64,000 nt of DNA from Ascarosepion bandense (Eukaryota > Mollusca > Cephalopoda > Sepiida > Sepiidae), in the NCBI GenBank assembly GCA_037127315.1, contig JBBBDQ010001935.1:3462001-3526000 (forward strand). The letters run 5' to 3'. A model generated the notes under the pieces. The model saw only the letters and a program-made list of their open reading frames with translations, was not told the origin of the DNA and did not search any database. Positions 44,090 to 54,948 of this stretch are shown one piece after another. The number at the start of each line of letters is the position of its first letter. Position 1 is the first letter of the stretch. Position numbers and translations under genes: made by a program.

Positions 44090-44330
44090 CTTTGACTATC
44101 GCGTTTTTCTGGAATTCCAAAGACTGGGTAGTTGCAGCGTAGGAAAGAGAGAATACAACTTCCAAAAGTTTAAATGCAACACAATTGCCATCTTTTATCC
44201 ACTTGAGTCACATCCATCTCTTATCTTTTCTTCGACATTTCCTGTACTTATTTTTTTTTCTCTCACTGTAGCCCCCAGTCGTGGACCTGCATTGCTTGGG
44301 GTGAAATGATTATGAAAAAAAAAAATTACA
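44090..44330 (+). mobile_element. LINE-A 3' end, decayed
   Basis: The coding end (tccaaaagtttaaatgc) and UTR ending gcttggggtgaaatgatt plus poly-A at 44,316-44,326. Confidence 0.7.
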
Positions 44331-44339
44331 CAGTGCACA

Positions 44340-44880
44340 TTATTGTCTTCGCGTTTTCAAATGACTTGAAGTGGAGTGACTACATCCAATTAATAGCTGC
44401 ATTGACTGCAAAGAAAGTCGGGCCACTATTATGTGAAATAAATTTTTCTCGTTAGAATTCATCTTGCACATTTACAAATCTACCATTCGCCCGTGCACTG
44501 AATAGTGTTGCCATATCTAGTCGGGTGCTCCTGTCATTTCTCTTGAAAGTTTTGACAAAATCAAATGAAAGAAGTGTAATGAAATCAATCCTGGCCTGTC
44601 ATCTCGATTTCAGTCACTTCAATGCCGACGTACCGTGACTTCTCTCGATCTTTTCTACAAATACTTTCATGGCAGCTGCTTTGAGGTGCCTTTTTTTCCC
44701 GGTACCCCGTCTGCATGAATTTAAGTGTGCTATTAGATTAGCGTCTAGGTGCCACCCTTTTTACTGTTGAAATAATAAAAAGCAACTGCCACTCCTGCCC
44801 CAACAGATTCTTTTCTCGCACTTCCTGCCTGTGAAATTCTCGTCCGTTTACTTTCTCTGGTAATTACAATGAAAATTTAA
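44340..44880 (+). mobile_element. LINE-A old copy
   Basis: Decayed coding part: DLKWSDYIQLIAALTAKKVG, SSCTFTNLPFARALNSVAIS, then FSTNTFMAAA and CHPF in other frames. It is truncated where the younger subfamily-2 copy begins. Confidence 0.7.
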
Positions 44881-45530
44881 ATGAAAGCAACCGTCCGTCC
44901 GTGCATGGAGTATTGCTGCCATTTATGGTCAGGTGCCCCTGCTGTTCTCCTCAGTGTTCTTGACAAGCTTCAAAGGAGAGTCTGTAATGTGATAGGTACT
45001 GATCTGGCGACTCGACTGCAGCCACTTCCCCATCCTCGAAATGTGGCCTCCCTTTGTCTGTTCTATAAATACTTTCATGGCTTCTGCTCCAACGAGCTTA
45101 AGTCACTGATGCCTCCTCAACAGGTGTTTACTCGTGCAACCAGACTGGCAACTGGGTCTCACCCATTCACAGTCAGGTTAGCCAAATGCAGACGACAATT
45201 CTACTCCTGCAGCTTCTTCTCTCGCACTTCCCGCCTGTGGAACTCACTCCCGTATTCTTGCTTTCCTGAAGGCTACAACATCCCGAAATTTAAATGCAAA
45301 GTCAATACTCATCTACTCACCACTGGACTCTAGCTCTCTCCCCACCCCTATATAACCTTCCCTTTCTCTCCACCTATGTATCTGTCATCGCACCTGCTTT
45401 CTATTGTTCCTTTCTAACTAGTTTGTACTCCTCACTCTTTTCTAATTAATCTTTTTACATTTATGTAACCCCCTGCACATCAGTGGCGTTTCCGCCTTGC
45501 TCGGGGTGAAATGATTAAAAATAAAAAAAA
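44881..45530 (+). pseudogene. LINE-A subfamily 2, C-terminal coding end
   Basis: An open 150-codon stretch: VRPCMEYCCHLWSGAPAVLL, LQRRVCNVIGTDLATRLQPL, ASLCLFYKYFHGFCSNELKS, HPFTVRLAKCRRQFYSC, SRLWNSLPYSCFPEGYN, CKVNTHLLTTGL, stop at 45,333, then UTR to the poly-A tail at about 45,530. This region follows the reverse transcriptase in the full element. It is intact but only a 5'-truncated insertion, with no promoter or catalytic part. Confidence 0.85.
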
Positions 45531-45858
45531 ATCGCTATCTTTTTATCTTCTTAAACGCAGTTCGTCATTTGTCCTTTCCTCAATCCTCCCTATTCCCAGT
45601 TTTTTCTTTCACTTTCAATCTCTGTTGTCGCGTGGATATTAATGGCATTTCTGCCTTGTTTTAAAAAGACTATAGAGACTGACGCTACACAATCACACAC
45701 AATGAATTTTAACAAATAATTAAAAGCACATCACTTCTTACTTCCAACAGCAGCAAAAAACTTAAAAAGCAATCACATGTAACTGAAACGAAAACTAATG
45801 ACAGACTCAAGATATTGTCTTTCTATGCTACTTAAAAGTCGTGAACTGAGCTGAATTT
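45531..45858. other. unassigned
   Basis: AT-rich, no feature. Confidence 0.4.
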
Positions 45859-46165
45859 AAGTGTCGTGGACCCGGTTAAATGTCCGGTAAGAATAACGCA
45901 AAAACAAGCAAATAGGAAAATACGAATATATATTAAATACGGAAAGAATACAAACCTTGAAACTTGGTTAGTAGGAACAATAATACGAGTTAGTGTGGAA
46001 TACTATGATTCGACCCTCGGCCTTAGAACTAGGACTTGTCATGGTCGTTAAAGTAGCAGTGTTCGTAGACCGAATCTCGGATGATTTCCAGCAGCTCTGA
46101 GGGCGCTATCCTCAAGCTACTCCTTCTCACCTATTGTGAGGGTAGGTAAAGTAATGGTTAGAAGA
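45859..46165 (+). repeat. dispersed repeat X, copy 1
   Basis: About 300 bp highly similar to 46,687-47,008, including gtgtcgtggac, aaatacggaaagaatacaaa and ttggttagtaggaac. It ends with two small stem-loops. The strand is arbitrary and the family is unknown. Confidence 0.7.
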
Positions 46166-46345
46166 GCGTATTCAGTCTATTCGGGGATGCTGCGATGACG
46201 CGAAGAGAGTTTCCAAAATAGCCAGAGCTCGCTATTCACTAAAGAATCCTACGCTACTCTTTTTGGATCTAACATAGGACTCATTACACACATTTCACAC
46301 AAAAGTACATATTTGTGAGCGATTCAATATATGACAAAGTGTTTC

Positions 46346-46350
<5 letters not shown>

Positions 46351-46391
<41 letters not shown>

Positions 46392-46394
46392 TTC

Positions 46395-46455
<61 letters not shown>
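46351..46455. repeat. (TA)n microsatellites
   Basis: Two TA runs separated by cttctataaa, between the two X copies. Confidence 0.95.
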
Positions 46456-46458
<3 letters not shown>

Positions 46459-46686
46459 TATGAGGGGATAGGTTTCAGCTTAAGTGTGTGCCATGGACTG
46501 GCGAAACATAGATCACCATCACACAATAGCTAAAGTTTTCATGCTCAAAGAATTTTCTTCTCGCGTGTTCTTCTCCTAACATCCCGACAATTATGTGATT
46601 GAAGCTGAAGCTGTAAAGACACAAATGGAGAGAAACAGTCCCCGAAAATACAACATACTTCGAAAGCAGCAGAAGACAAAAGTACG

Positions 46687-47008
46687 AAGTGTCGTGGACT
46701 CGGTTAAAGGACCAATAAGAATAACGCAAAAACAAGCAGATAGGAAAGTACAAATATATATTAAATACGGAAAGAATACAAACCTTGGAACTTGGTTAGT
46801 AGGAACGATAATACGAGTTAGTATGGAGTACTATGATTCGAACCTCAGCCTTAGAACTGGGACTCTTAATGGTCGTTAAGGTAGCAGTGTTCGTAGACCT
46901 ACTCTCGGCTTATTTCGGACCGCTCTGAGGGCACTCTCCTCAGGCTATTTCCTCTCACCTCTTGTGAGGGGAGGTATAAATAATGGTTGGAATAGTTCAT
47001 TCTGTCTG
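46687..47008 (+). repeat. dispersed repeat X, copy 2
   Basis: Direct repeat of copy 1. The 3' hairpins are CTGAGG/CCTCAG (46,925-46,943) and CTCAC/GTGAG (46,954-46,968). A translatable stretch (RITQKQADRKVQIYIKYGK) is shared by both copies, but no protein family is recognised and it may simply reflect DNA similarity. Confidence 0.7.
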
Positions 47009-47403
47009 TCGGTGATGCCGCCATGACATTAAGACTGTGACAACCAAAGTTATAGAAGATCGAACGTCTGGAAAAAAAAATCTAAACCACTTGCCCTCGA
47101 TTCGGCCAATGTTGATTTGACGGAATCCAGAATCTAGAAGTGAATAAACGATTATTTTGCAATTGAAAAATGTCTTGTATTAGATAGTAGCTGTGAAAAA
47201 GCATAATCACCTATGAATGCACATGGTATATGAACGAAACGGTATTACTGGTATTGTTTCCACAAGGATTGACTTTGTAGCAACTTGCAGTATTGTACGA
47301 AACTCCCTCAAGCGCAGCCTATTTTATGTTTAATTTCTTTATCTATTAATACTAAATATGTATTTGATGTATTTGAAGAGATTTACTATTTACAATTTAC
47401 TTA
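47009..47403. other. unassigned
   Basis: No recognised feature. Confidence 0.4.
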
Positions 47404-47698
47404 AGGACACATGGCCCAGTAGCTATAAACGTTGGTTAGTTCCTGACTTGACATTTAGAGTTGTGAGTTCAATACCAGGCTACAGCAGTGGTGAACAAGT
47501 AACTCGCAGGATTAGTGGTAGATAACTCATGACTTCCAATCGAGGATTTACGCAAGGAATGGAATTCATATACTCCAATGATTGTAATAAAGGGTTCGAT
47601 TCGAAATTTCTAGCACCTGAAGAAGGCCGGAGCGTACAACGGCCGAAACGTGGTACAAATGGCAACAAAGATGAAAACAATAGTCCGAATAATGTAAA
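47404..47698 (+). mobile_element. second tRNA-hammerhead-like SINE family, copy 1
   Basis: A-box-like tggcccagtagc, B-box-like gagttcaatacc, then the body, then a hammerhead-like core: CTGAAGA (47,617-47,623), stem GGCCG/CGGCC, GAAA (47,645-47,648), ACGT, and G where C/A/U is expected at cleavage. The 3' part ends in the aatagtccgaataatgtaaa region. The sister copy is at 52,656-52,960. Confidence 0.6.
47617..47651 (+). ncRNA. hammerhead-like core, probably inactive
   Basis: CUGANGA and GAAA are present and stem II is strong. However, one extra A separates core and stem II, the cleavage-site base is G and stem I is weak. Confidence 0.4.
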
Positions 47699-47815
47699 TG
47701 CTGATACATTTCCTATATCTAACCACTCTTTCTCATCACCTTCCCCTATGTAACCCACTAAGCAATAGTGGCAGTGGAATGCCTTGCTTGGGGTGAAATG
47801 ATTTTTAAAAATTAC
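47699..47815 (+). mobile_element. LINE-A 3' terminus
   Basis: The last UTR segment: ttcctatatctaaccactc, gcagtggaatgccttgcttg, gggtgaaatgatt. Confidence 0.8.
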
Positions 47816-48490
47816 AGCAACTAAGAATCAGTCAAACGCCATTCCATTGACTTCAAGAATCATTCATTTTCCATATCTTTCTTTCTATTCTTAAATATCT
47901 CGATTGCGGTCTTGGTAAAGTGTGACCGAACGATTGTTCTTGTCGTAGTAACAAAGTGGCTGCCCTACCCTTTGTCACACTCGACAGAAGTATGCCAGAG
48001 AAATTAAGTAAGACAAAGGCAAGTGAACCCTCCAGAAATATTATTCATAGTTTCAACTTCGTCGGACTTTGTCCCTATACATTTGTTATGGTGAAACACA
48101 CGTATTCCTCAGGTAATTGAATCCTCCTCCCATATTAATAAGAGTTAACAGGAAGTTAACGGAAGAAGTACTTGGGAAGCTCATAGGAGTTCTTTAGACT
48201 TCTATTGAAGTTCAGTAGGACTACTAGGCAGTTGATATTAGTCGGCAGTTAAGCGAATACTAAGGAGTCAGCTTTTAGTGAAAGATTACCAAGTTCTTAA
48301 CATTTTGGGTACGTTCAGTCAATTAGCAACCGACATAGCACGATTATAACCTTCTGTTAGCAAACTACTCCACAACAATATTTTATATAATCTCTATGGA
48401 TAAAAGAGTTATTTATTTGTCGATTAAAATGTTCATTTCTATCTTCTCACTTATCCACAAAGAGTGATATCGAGGGAGACAGATAGAGAA
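47816..48490. other. no gene recognised
   Basis: No coding or repeat feature supported. Confidence 0.4.
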
Positions 48491-48510
48491 ATATATATAT
48501 ATATATATAT
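48491..48510. repeat. (TA)n microsatellite
   Basis: About 10 TA repeats. Confidence 0.9.
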
Positions 48511-48798
48511 CCGCCCGTGTGTGCGTGTGTAATATGCGTTTAGTCGTACGCGTCTATGAAAGCAATGAGCAGACGGCGTCATAGGTAGGTTGTACACCAG
48601 TAATCATCCCAAATTATACGTCTCTTCATGTGGCAGCCAAGAAACGGAGTGCCCCGATTCTTTCTTTGTAGGACCAACTTAGTTTTTGCCTGTCTGCTAT
48701 TAATGGCGCATCTGTGGTTATGGTCTGATGCTACTGTTAGTCGACAGAGACATATCAGAGCAGACACATTTCACATTGGCACACAAACACGCATAAAA

Positions 48799-48799
<1 letters not shown>

Positions 48800-48836
<37 letters not shown>
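48800..48836. repeat. (TA)n microsatellite
   Basis: About 18 TA repeats. The frame running into it (48,628-48,849) ends as a YI repeat. Confidence 0.95.
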
Positions 48837-48838
<2 letters not shown>

Positions 48839-49209
48839 CAACAATGTAGGAATCCAAAATACACTAATCTCAATTTAGCTAGTTAACATTGTGTTTGTAA
48901 TGCTTTAAATACTTAAAAGTTAAAATAATCTTGGTTGAAAGTGAAATCTTCCGGTCGCCTATCAGGTTTTCAAAAATGCATCCACCCTGTAAATAATTTT
49001 GAATAGAATAGCTGAGGGAGAGAAATTAACCTACTTTCTAGGTTTTTATCATCTATGCCCATGATGAAATTTAAGAATGGATACCGAAGACTGATTTTTC
49101 AAATTAAACATATAATCAATTATTACTCACACTAGAAGCCTTGCTGCAACACAATCTTCATTCCTGGATTCTCCTTATTCGGCCTTGTGACTAACGTGAT
49201 CAGCTATGT
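48837..49209. other. unassigned
   Basis: AT-rich, no feature. Confidence 0.4.
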
Positions 49210-49385
49210 GTCACAGGCTTGGGCAATCATATCACGAAAGAGACATGACTGACTGGGCAGAAGATTTTCCCGCAGTAGGATTCAGTTACTTTCTGCAGTA
49301 GACTGATTGCCAACCAAGGCTATAGAATCTAGTCTGTCCTGCTATTTAACCTGTAGCTGGAGAGAGAAGTGAAGGATTAACATTA
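49210..49385 (-). mobile_element. SINE 3' half
   Basis: Minus strand: the clamp atcacgaaagagacatgact, cagtaggattcagttac and the body; the head is missing. Confidence 0.7.
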
Positions 49386-49424
49386 TTAAACATTATAAAA
49401 AAATTCCACTTATTTCGAGAATCT

Positions 49425-49770
49425 CTCTTGTTCTGACGGGTTAAATGTCTGTATTTTTTCGTTATAATCAGTTGTACTAGAATATTGTTGCCTTTCTTGA
49501 TTAAGTCAAAATCGTTTACGCGGTTTTGTGGATGATGAATTATTTTTTATCCTACAACCCCTTTTACTTAAACGAAATGTCACAATCCTCTTGCTAGTCT
49601 ATTTCTATTTCCATGTCAAGTATTCTAACGAGCTTCATTACTTTGTTCTGCTTGCTACTTGAAAAGTGTTGCTTTGTGGAACTGACTACTGACTGGATTT
49701 TCACCGATCACTACAATCTTGACCTCTTTAAGAGTAGTCAACCATTATATTTCCTTCAAAACCATATAAA
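49425..49770 (+). mobile_element. LINE-C 3' end
   Basis: Ends with FVELTTDWIFTDHYNLDLFK, paralleling 15,950-16,048. Upstream it matches 14,905-15,060, which shows that those two pieces belong to one element. Confidence 0.6.
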
Positions 49771-50153
49771 CTACAACCTTGCATTCTCTTATGTTCATGC
49801 AATACCACGCAGTAATCCTCTAACTTAAATGAAGATGTTAAAAGTTACAACAAGTACGGTGAATGTCTGCATTGAAATACATTTCCAGAAAAAAATCACA
49901 TATAGGATTAAACAGAGATTTAGGCTTACACAGTAAATACAATTTCTACAAAAATCCTTCTTCAAACCTTCCAGAACGTTAATCATGCCAAATTACTAGG
50001 AAAAATTATCAAATTTCTTACGGTACATGAAAAAAAACAAACCCTGGAAGAGTGAATCCCACTTCATTGTTTATTTCTCAGCTCATTGATGAAGAACACA
50101 AGGGGGTCAGAAAATTCCGTGCTTTAAGCATTACTCTTCGCGCTTCCGATTAA
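49771..50153. other. unassigned
   Basis: No recognised feature. Confidence 0.4.
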
Positions 50154-50710
50154 TACGAGGCTCCTTCAACGAATAAGGTGAATTTTTCGGTATAAGGACA
50201 TCTACGAGGGTCATTCAATAAAAAAGGTGAATTTTTCGGTATAAGGACATCTACAAAAGTCATTCAATAAATAAGGTTAATTTTTTCGGTATAAGAACGT
50301 CTACGAGGGTCAGTCAATAAATAAGGTGGATTTTTCGGTATAAGGACATCTACGAGGGTCATTGAATAAATAAGGTGAATTTTTCGGTATAAAGACTTCT
50401 ACGAGGCCATTCAATAAATAAGGTGAATTTTTCGTTATAAGGACATCTATGAGGGTCATTCAATAAAAAAGGTGGATTTTTCGGTATAAGGACATCTACG
50501 AGGGTCATTGAATAAATAAGGTGAATTTTTCGGTATAAAGACTTCTACGAGGCCATTCAATAAATAAGGTGAATTTTTCGGTATAAGGACATCTACGAGG
50601 GTTATTCAATAAATAAGGTGGATGCTTTTTGGTATAAAGACATCTAAGAGGGTCATTCTAGAAGTCCTTATACTTAAAAATTCAGCTTATTTATTGAATG
50701 ACTCTCGTAT
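50154..50710. repeat. 49-bp tandem array closed by an inverted unit
   Basis: About ten units of acgagggtcattcaataaat then aaggtgaatttttcggtata then aggacatct (period 48-49 bp). A three-unit block recurs with a 146-bp period (50,325 and 50,471). The last segment, 50,663-50,709, is the same unit in reverse orientation. The unit resembles the terminal repeats of some mariner-type elements. Confidence 0.85.
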
Positions 50711-51059
50711 ATAAAATCATCAGTCATATTGCCAATATTGCCATCATATTGTTGTCTTTTTATGCCTCAAATTTCATTAAACGGCCTAATAAAGCCTCAT
50801 ATAAGAAGCACATGTTGATCACCTTTGGGCATCACAAGTCATCGTGACTGAGGATTTAAGCTTACCTGTCTTGTTCAAACTGTTGATCATACCAGATTAC
50901 GTGCCACCACCGAGAAACTTTAACTGTTGTCCTCTCATCATAATTGCTCTAAGAACCGCAGGTAAACTCTGTGAGTGTTAAACGGACAAAAATGTGCCTG
51001 AGTAGAAGCCTTCAAAAGGGATTGGATAGCCGCGCTAGAAGACGAGTGTGCTCGGAAAG
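50711..51059. other. unassigned
   Basis: No recognised feature. Confidence 0.4.

Positions 51060-51127
<68 letters not shown>
51060..51127. repeat. (TA)n(GA)n microsatellite
   Basis: About 20 TA repeats then about 14 GA repeats. Confidence 0.95.
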
Positions 51128-51128
<1 letters not shown>

Positions 51129-51131
<3 letters not shown>

Positions 51132-51572
51132 CCGCAGACATATCTGTTTTTTCTGTTAGACATCCGATTGTTTTTACCTAGGATTGAAACCCGACTGAAT
51201 TTGTAGAAAAAGGCAAACTTTTAGCGTGTTATATACATAGTAAACATACGCCAGTAGCTGAGAGTGTTCTAATTCATTACTGAATGAACGATGCGTAGAT
51301 GCTGGAGTAGCTACTGTTTTGTCAAAGTCTACCATTCTTCTAGAGTGTTCAATCAGGGTGTGAGAACGTAAATAGTCATCCGCAGTTCATAATATCTTAG
51401 CTCATCAGTACGGTTAGACATCCGATTGCTTTTACCCAGGATTGAAACCCGGCGTCAGTCGGCGATTGTAGCTATGGGCACTCGGTAGAAGGCAGACTTT
51501 TAGCGTGTGATATACCATGTAAATATACGCCAGTAGTTAGAGTGTTCTAATTCATGACTGAATGAACGATGA
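51129..51572 (-). mobile_element. tandem tRNA-hammerhead units
   Basis: Two head-to-tail copies on the minus strand. The shared mark atccgcag starts at 51,130 and 51,378, a spacing of 248 bp. Both units carry a B-box-like GGTTTCAATCC. The junction ribozyme at 51,380-51,413 keeps stem I (CCGTA/TGCGG, fully paired) and CTGATGA but has lost stem II and GAAA. The outer one keeps the stem III palindrome region but has lost CTGATGA. Neither copy is likely to cleave now. Confidence 0.7.
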
Positions 51573-51945
51573 ATATGTTAGAAAGCAAGGAAGATTTAAT
51601 TGATTGTTTTATTTAGTGTTTCCAGCATCTTTGCCCCTTTTTTTCATTTTGTAGGAGTAAAGGCGAACAAAAAATTGTCATAATTTTCATTGTCCCAAGC
51701 GCTGCTTTCGGCCACTTCATTAGCCATTTTCAAGGTGGGATATGTTTTTAATCTTGTTAAATATTTGCGCTCCATTTTGTTAAAAATGTTTATGATTTTT
51801 CAATAAGCGCCCCACTTGAATAAGCGCCACTCCTGACGGTCCAGTTTCAAATAAGAGTCTCGTAAGAGAACGTACAGTGCATAATTAAGTTAGTTGTACA
51901 AATTTTATTTTCTTTGCTGAAGTCAACTTAAAAAATGACTCTCTG
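51573..51945. other. unassigned
   Basis: AT-rich, no feature. Confidence 0.4.
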
Positions 51946-52052
51946 CAGCTATGGGTTAAATAGCGGGACAGATTGGATTCTGTAATACTGGTTGGCAACC
52001 AGTATACCACAGAAAGAAATGGCAACCTACTGCTGCAAAATCTTATGCCTCG
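51946..52052 (+). mobile_element. SINE body fragment
   Basis: gctatgggttaaatagcggg, ggttggcaaccagtatacc, gaaatggcaacctactgc; no head or tail. Confidence 0.7.
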
Positions 52053-52099
52053 TCATATGAATCACCTCGCTCTGAGAATAAAGGGGTTTACATAGGGTC

Positions 52100-52208
52100 A
52101 ACACTACTACTTAGCACCTGAAGAGGGTCGGAGCGTACAACTGCCGAAACGTCGTACAAATGGTAACAAATATGAGGACAATAGTCCGAATAATGTAAAT
52201 ACTGTAAG
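52100..52208 (+). mobile_element. second tRNA-hammerhead-like family, 3' part
   Basis: Core CTGAAGA (52,118-52,124), a loop shared with 47.6 kb, GAAACGTC (52,146-52,153, with C at the cleavage position), then atgaggacaatagtccgaat. Stem II has a mismatch. Confidence 0.55.
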
Positions 52209-52248
52209 TACTATCTCACCTTAGAAATATAGACAAATACTGACAAAC

Positions 52249-52251
<3 letters not shown>

Positions 52252-52316
<65 letters not shown>

Positions 52317-52317
52317 C
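52252..52317. repeat. (ATCT)n microsatellite
   Basis: About 16 repeats of the tetranucleotide. Confidence 0.95.
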
Positions 52318-52650
52318 TCATTCAGTAATGTATTAGAGCACTCTAACTACTGGCGTATGATACATCATACGCTAAAAGTCTGCCTCCTTATACCGAGTAA
52401 TTTGAATGGTAGAGTTTGAAAAAACAATAGCTACTCTAGCATCTACGCATCGTTAATTCGGTAATGAATTAAAACACTCTAACTACAGGCGTATGTTTAC
52501 ATGGTATATCACACGCTAAAAGTTTGCCTAGTACTGTATCACAGCGAATCACTATGGTTAGACATCCGATTACTTTTACCCAGGATTGAAACCCGACCGA
52601 ATTGGCGTCAGTCGGTGATTCTGCCTCTGAGCTGTGGGCGCTGGGTAGTA
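52318..52650. mobile_element. rearranged tRNA-hammerhead unit pieces
   Basis: 52,318-52,400 and 52,440-52,530 are leader segments in plus orientation (ctaactactggcgtatgat, cgctaaaagt). 52,530-52,650 is a minus-strand tRNA-like part (A-box CAGCTCAGAGG, B-box GGTTTCAATCC) with a ruined ribozyme (GTGATTC for CTGATGA). Confidence 0.6.
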
Positions 52651-52655
52651 ATGCC

Positions 52656-52960
52656 TCTTAAAGAAACATGGCCCAGTGGATTTAAACGTTGGTTAGTTCC
52701 TGTGACTTGACCCAAAGAGTTGTGAGTTCAATGCCAGGCTACAGCAGTAGTAAACAAGTAACTTGCAGAGTTAGAGGGACATAACTCATGACTTCCAAAA
52801 GAGGCATTATTAAGCAAGGAATGAGAATGATATACCCCAGTGATTGTAATAAAGGGTTCGGCTCGAAATTCCTAGCACCTGAAGAAGGCCGGAGCATACA
52901 ACGGCTGAAACGTCGTACAAAAATGAGGACAATAGTCCGAATAGTGTAAATCCAAGCGTG
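52656..52960 (+). mobile_element. second tRNA-hammerhead-like family, copy 2
   Basis: A-box-like tggcccagtgg, B-box-like gagttcaatgcc, body, then CTGAAGA (52,879-52,885), stem GGCCG/CGGCT, GAAACGTC and the 3' part. It is colinear with 47,404-47,698. Confidence 0.6.
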
Positions 52961-53399
52961 CGGTACCTTTGGAAAGTGTCTGAAAACCATATCACGGGTT
53001 AATTCAAGCCTTGTGAGTGAAATTGGGTAGAGGGAACCGTTGGAAGCCGTCGACAGTTGTGCCAGCACGAAGTTAGAAGTATTCAAGACCGAAGGTTTGA
53101 GCGTGCTGGCCTTTTAGGCTGCTGATTACGCTAGATAACACGTGCTCTCCCAAAATCTGAATCTAAGGCCCGCTGTGGGTGTTAAACAAACAAAAATATG
53201 CCTAAACAGGCGTCTGCAACGGGGATTATCTAGAATCCTTAGTAGACTGTATCCAAGGGTGCCATTAACTGAGCCAGTAACGTTTACTCATGTGTATCTA
53301 TATTTTAGATTCGAGTATTAAGGGAAGTCATTTGACAAAAGACAGCTAACATTTCTGAAAAAATCATGAAGATCCAGTTAATTCTATACCTGTTGGTCA
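52961..53399. other. unassigned
   Basis: No recognised feature. Confidence 0.4.
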
Positions 53400-53731
53400 C
53401 TAATCTCGTACGTCGTCGTCATGTTCTGCGTCCCCTCACTACATTGGGGATTATGACTCTCCGCAATTTCCTATTCATTGTAGCTCTTAATAAATTTTGT
53501 TTTTCTCTTATTTTTCCTAAACCCTGTTCTGCCATCCCTTTGCTCAGGCTCACTATTTCATGCGCTCTACTCAAATCTCTCTTGCCTTGAATCTATCCCG
53601 TGAGTATCAGATTTTCCAAGCTGTACTTCCTCATTATGTGTCACAGAAACTTGGGCTGTCTCTTCCTTCCTGTTATGTATATTTTCTCCAAAACTTTCTT
53701 GTTGCTCACACATTCGGTCCACTCTCGCGGA
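53400..53731 (-). mobile_element. LINE-B scrap
   Basis: The minus-strand 3' end resembles 20,195-20,700 (ctccgcaatttcctattc, ttccaagctgtacttcctc, tgttgctcacacattcggtc). It is cut by the Helitron at 53,732. Confidence 0.65.
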
Positions 53732-54423
53732 TCTAAACTTATTTTATAAATGGAACTTTGTCTGTGTGTGTGTGTGTCCGTTACCTATTGACTCCGAAAC
53801 GCCTGAACCGATTTTCTTGAAAATTTACACAGTTGTACTATAAGCGTCTGCTATTGTTCTTAACTAGGTTTTGTGTCGAGGTATCCCCGATAAATATCGA
53901 AAATCGATAATCGAAAAAATCGGGTTATAGAAGGAGTGGTACGATTTAATCAAATTTGATACACTTATAGACAAAGACATAAGAAACGATATTCAGAAGT
54001 TTCAAGGTTACAGTTCTATCCTTGGATGACTTATTTGACTCTGATATTGGAAATTGATATCCCGATATCCTACCGGGTCTGATCAAAATCAGTTTTTCAA
54101 CCCTTTTTCTTTAGTTTTTGCTTCGGGTTTGGCTCTAAGTAGGTATAATTGTAGTTATCAGTCATGATACCATTTACTCAGATGACTTATTTAGCTTTCA
54201 AAATTCAGTTTACGACGAAAAATCTTATTTGATATCGATAGCAGGAAATCAAAATTTGTCTTACATCCATTCATTTTTCTTTCCGTCTACGGTTTCGCTT
54301 TAACTGGAAACAACTATTGCTTTTTAGTCTTTCGTGCCAATATCCAAAGAGTCTGAACTCCAGGACCATGGATTAGTTTTAAAGCTTTCATTACCCCCGA
54401 GCAACGCCGGGTTATACTGTTAG
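53732..54423 (+). mobile_element. non-autonomous Helitron, copy 3
   Basis: Starts A|TCTAAACTTATT and ends with the hairpin and TTAG (CTAG with one change) before T. The interior is as in copy 1, including gcttcgggtttggctctaag. It sits in a LINE-B relic. Confidence 0.75.
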
Positions 54424-54554
54424 TACTAGATAAATAAATCGATAGGCTTCGGCCAAAATTCTGGAACAGTTGTGCATTAGAAATGTACTAATTAACGAAC
54501 TCACGTTTTTTTTACAAGAATAAAACAAAGAGAACTAATAAGATGTGAATGAGG

Positions 54555-54850
54555 GAAATGTACTAAAAGCAAGTGCCGTCTGGAATAGCGATAAGAGATC
54601 TGGAAGGATATCTGGAAAACAATTAGACAATGTAGTTAATGAAAGCAAGAAAACTGACCATTTAATTTTAATGAGGGAATGCGTGGTCGTTAGTAAAAGG
54701 GAATACCCAAGATGTGAGTTGCACATTGAGAATGGCAAAATTAATCAAGAACGTAAATTAAATTATCTGGTTAGTCTAATAACAGATGACAAAATTGTCT
54801 AACACAGAAATTAAAAATTATAAGAGAAGAGCGAAAAATATTTTTAAAAA
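54555..54850 (+). pseudogene. LINE-B-like RT fragment
   Basis: NVVNESKKTDHLILMRECVV, SKREYPRCELHIENGKINQE, LNYLVSLITDDKIV, then NTEIKNYKRRAKN in the next frame. This is the region after YADD of an RTE-like reverse transcriptase, from a subfamily different from 15.2 kb. Truncated at both ends. Confidence 0.65.
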
Positions 54851-54948
54851 TCGTGTAAAGTGATAAAAAAATCGAAAAATAGCATTAGATATTAAGAAAT
54901 GAGGTCTGAAATGCTAAATAATGTATACTCTTCTATACACTTTCCTCG

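Noticed and set aside
45866..46879. Shared peptide in the two X repeats as a gene
   Set aside because: Similarity covers non-coding parts equally, and no protein family is recognised.
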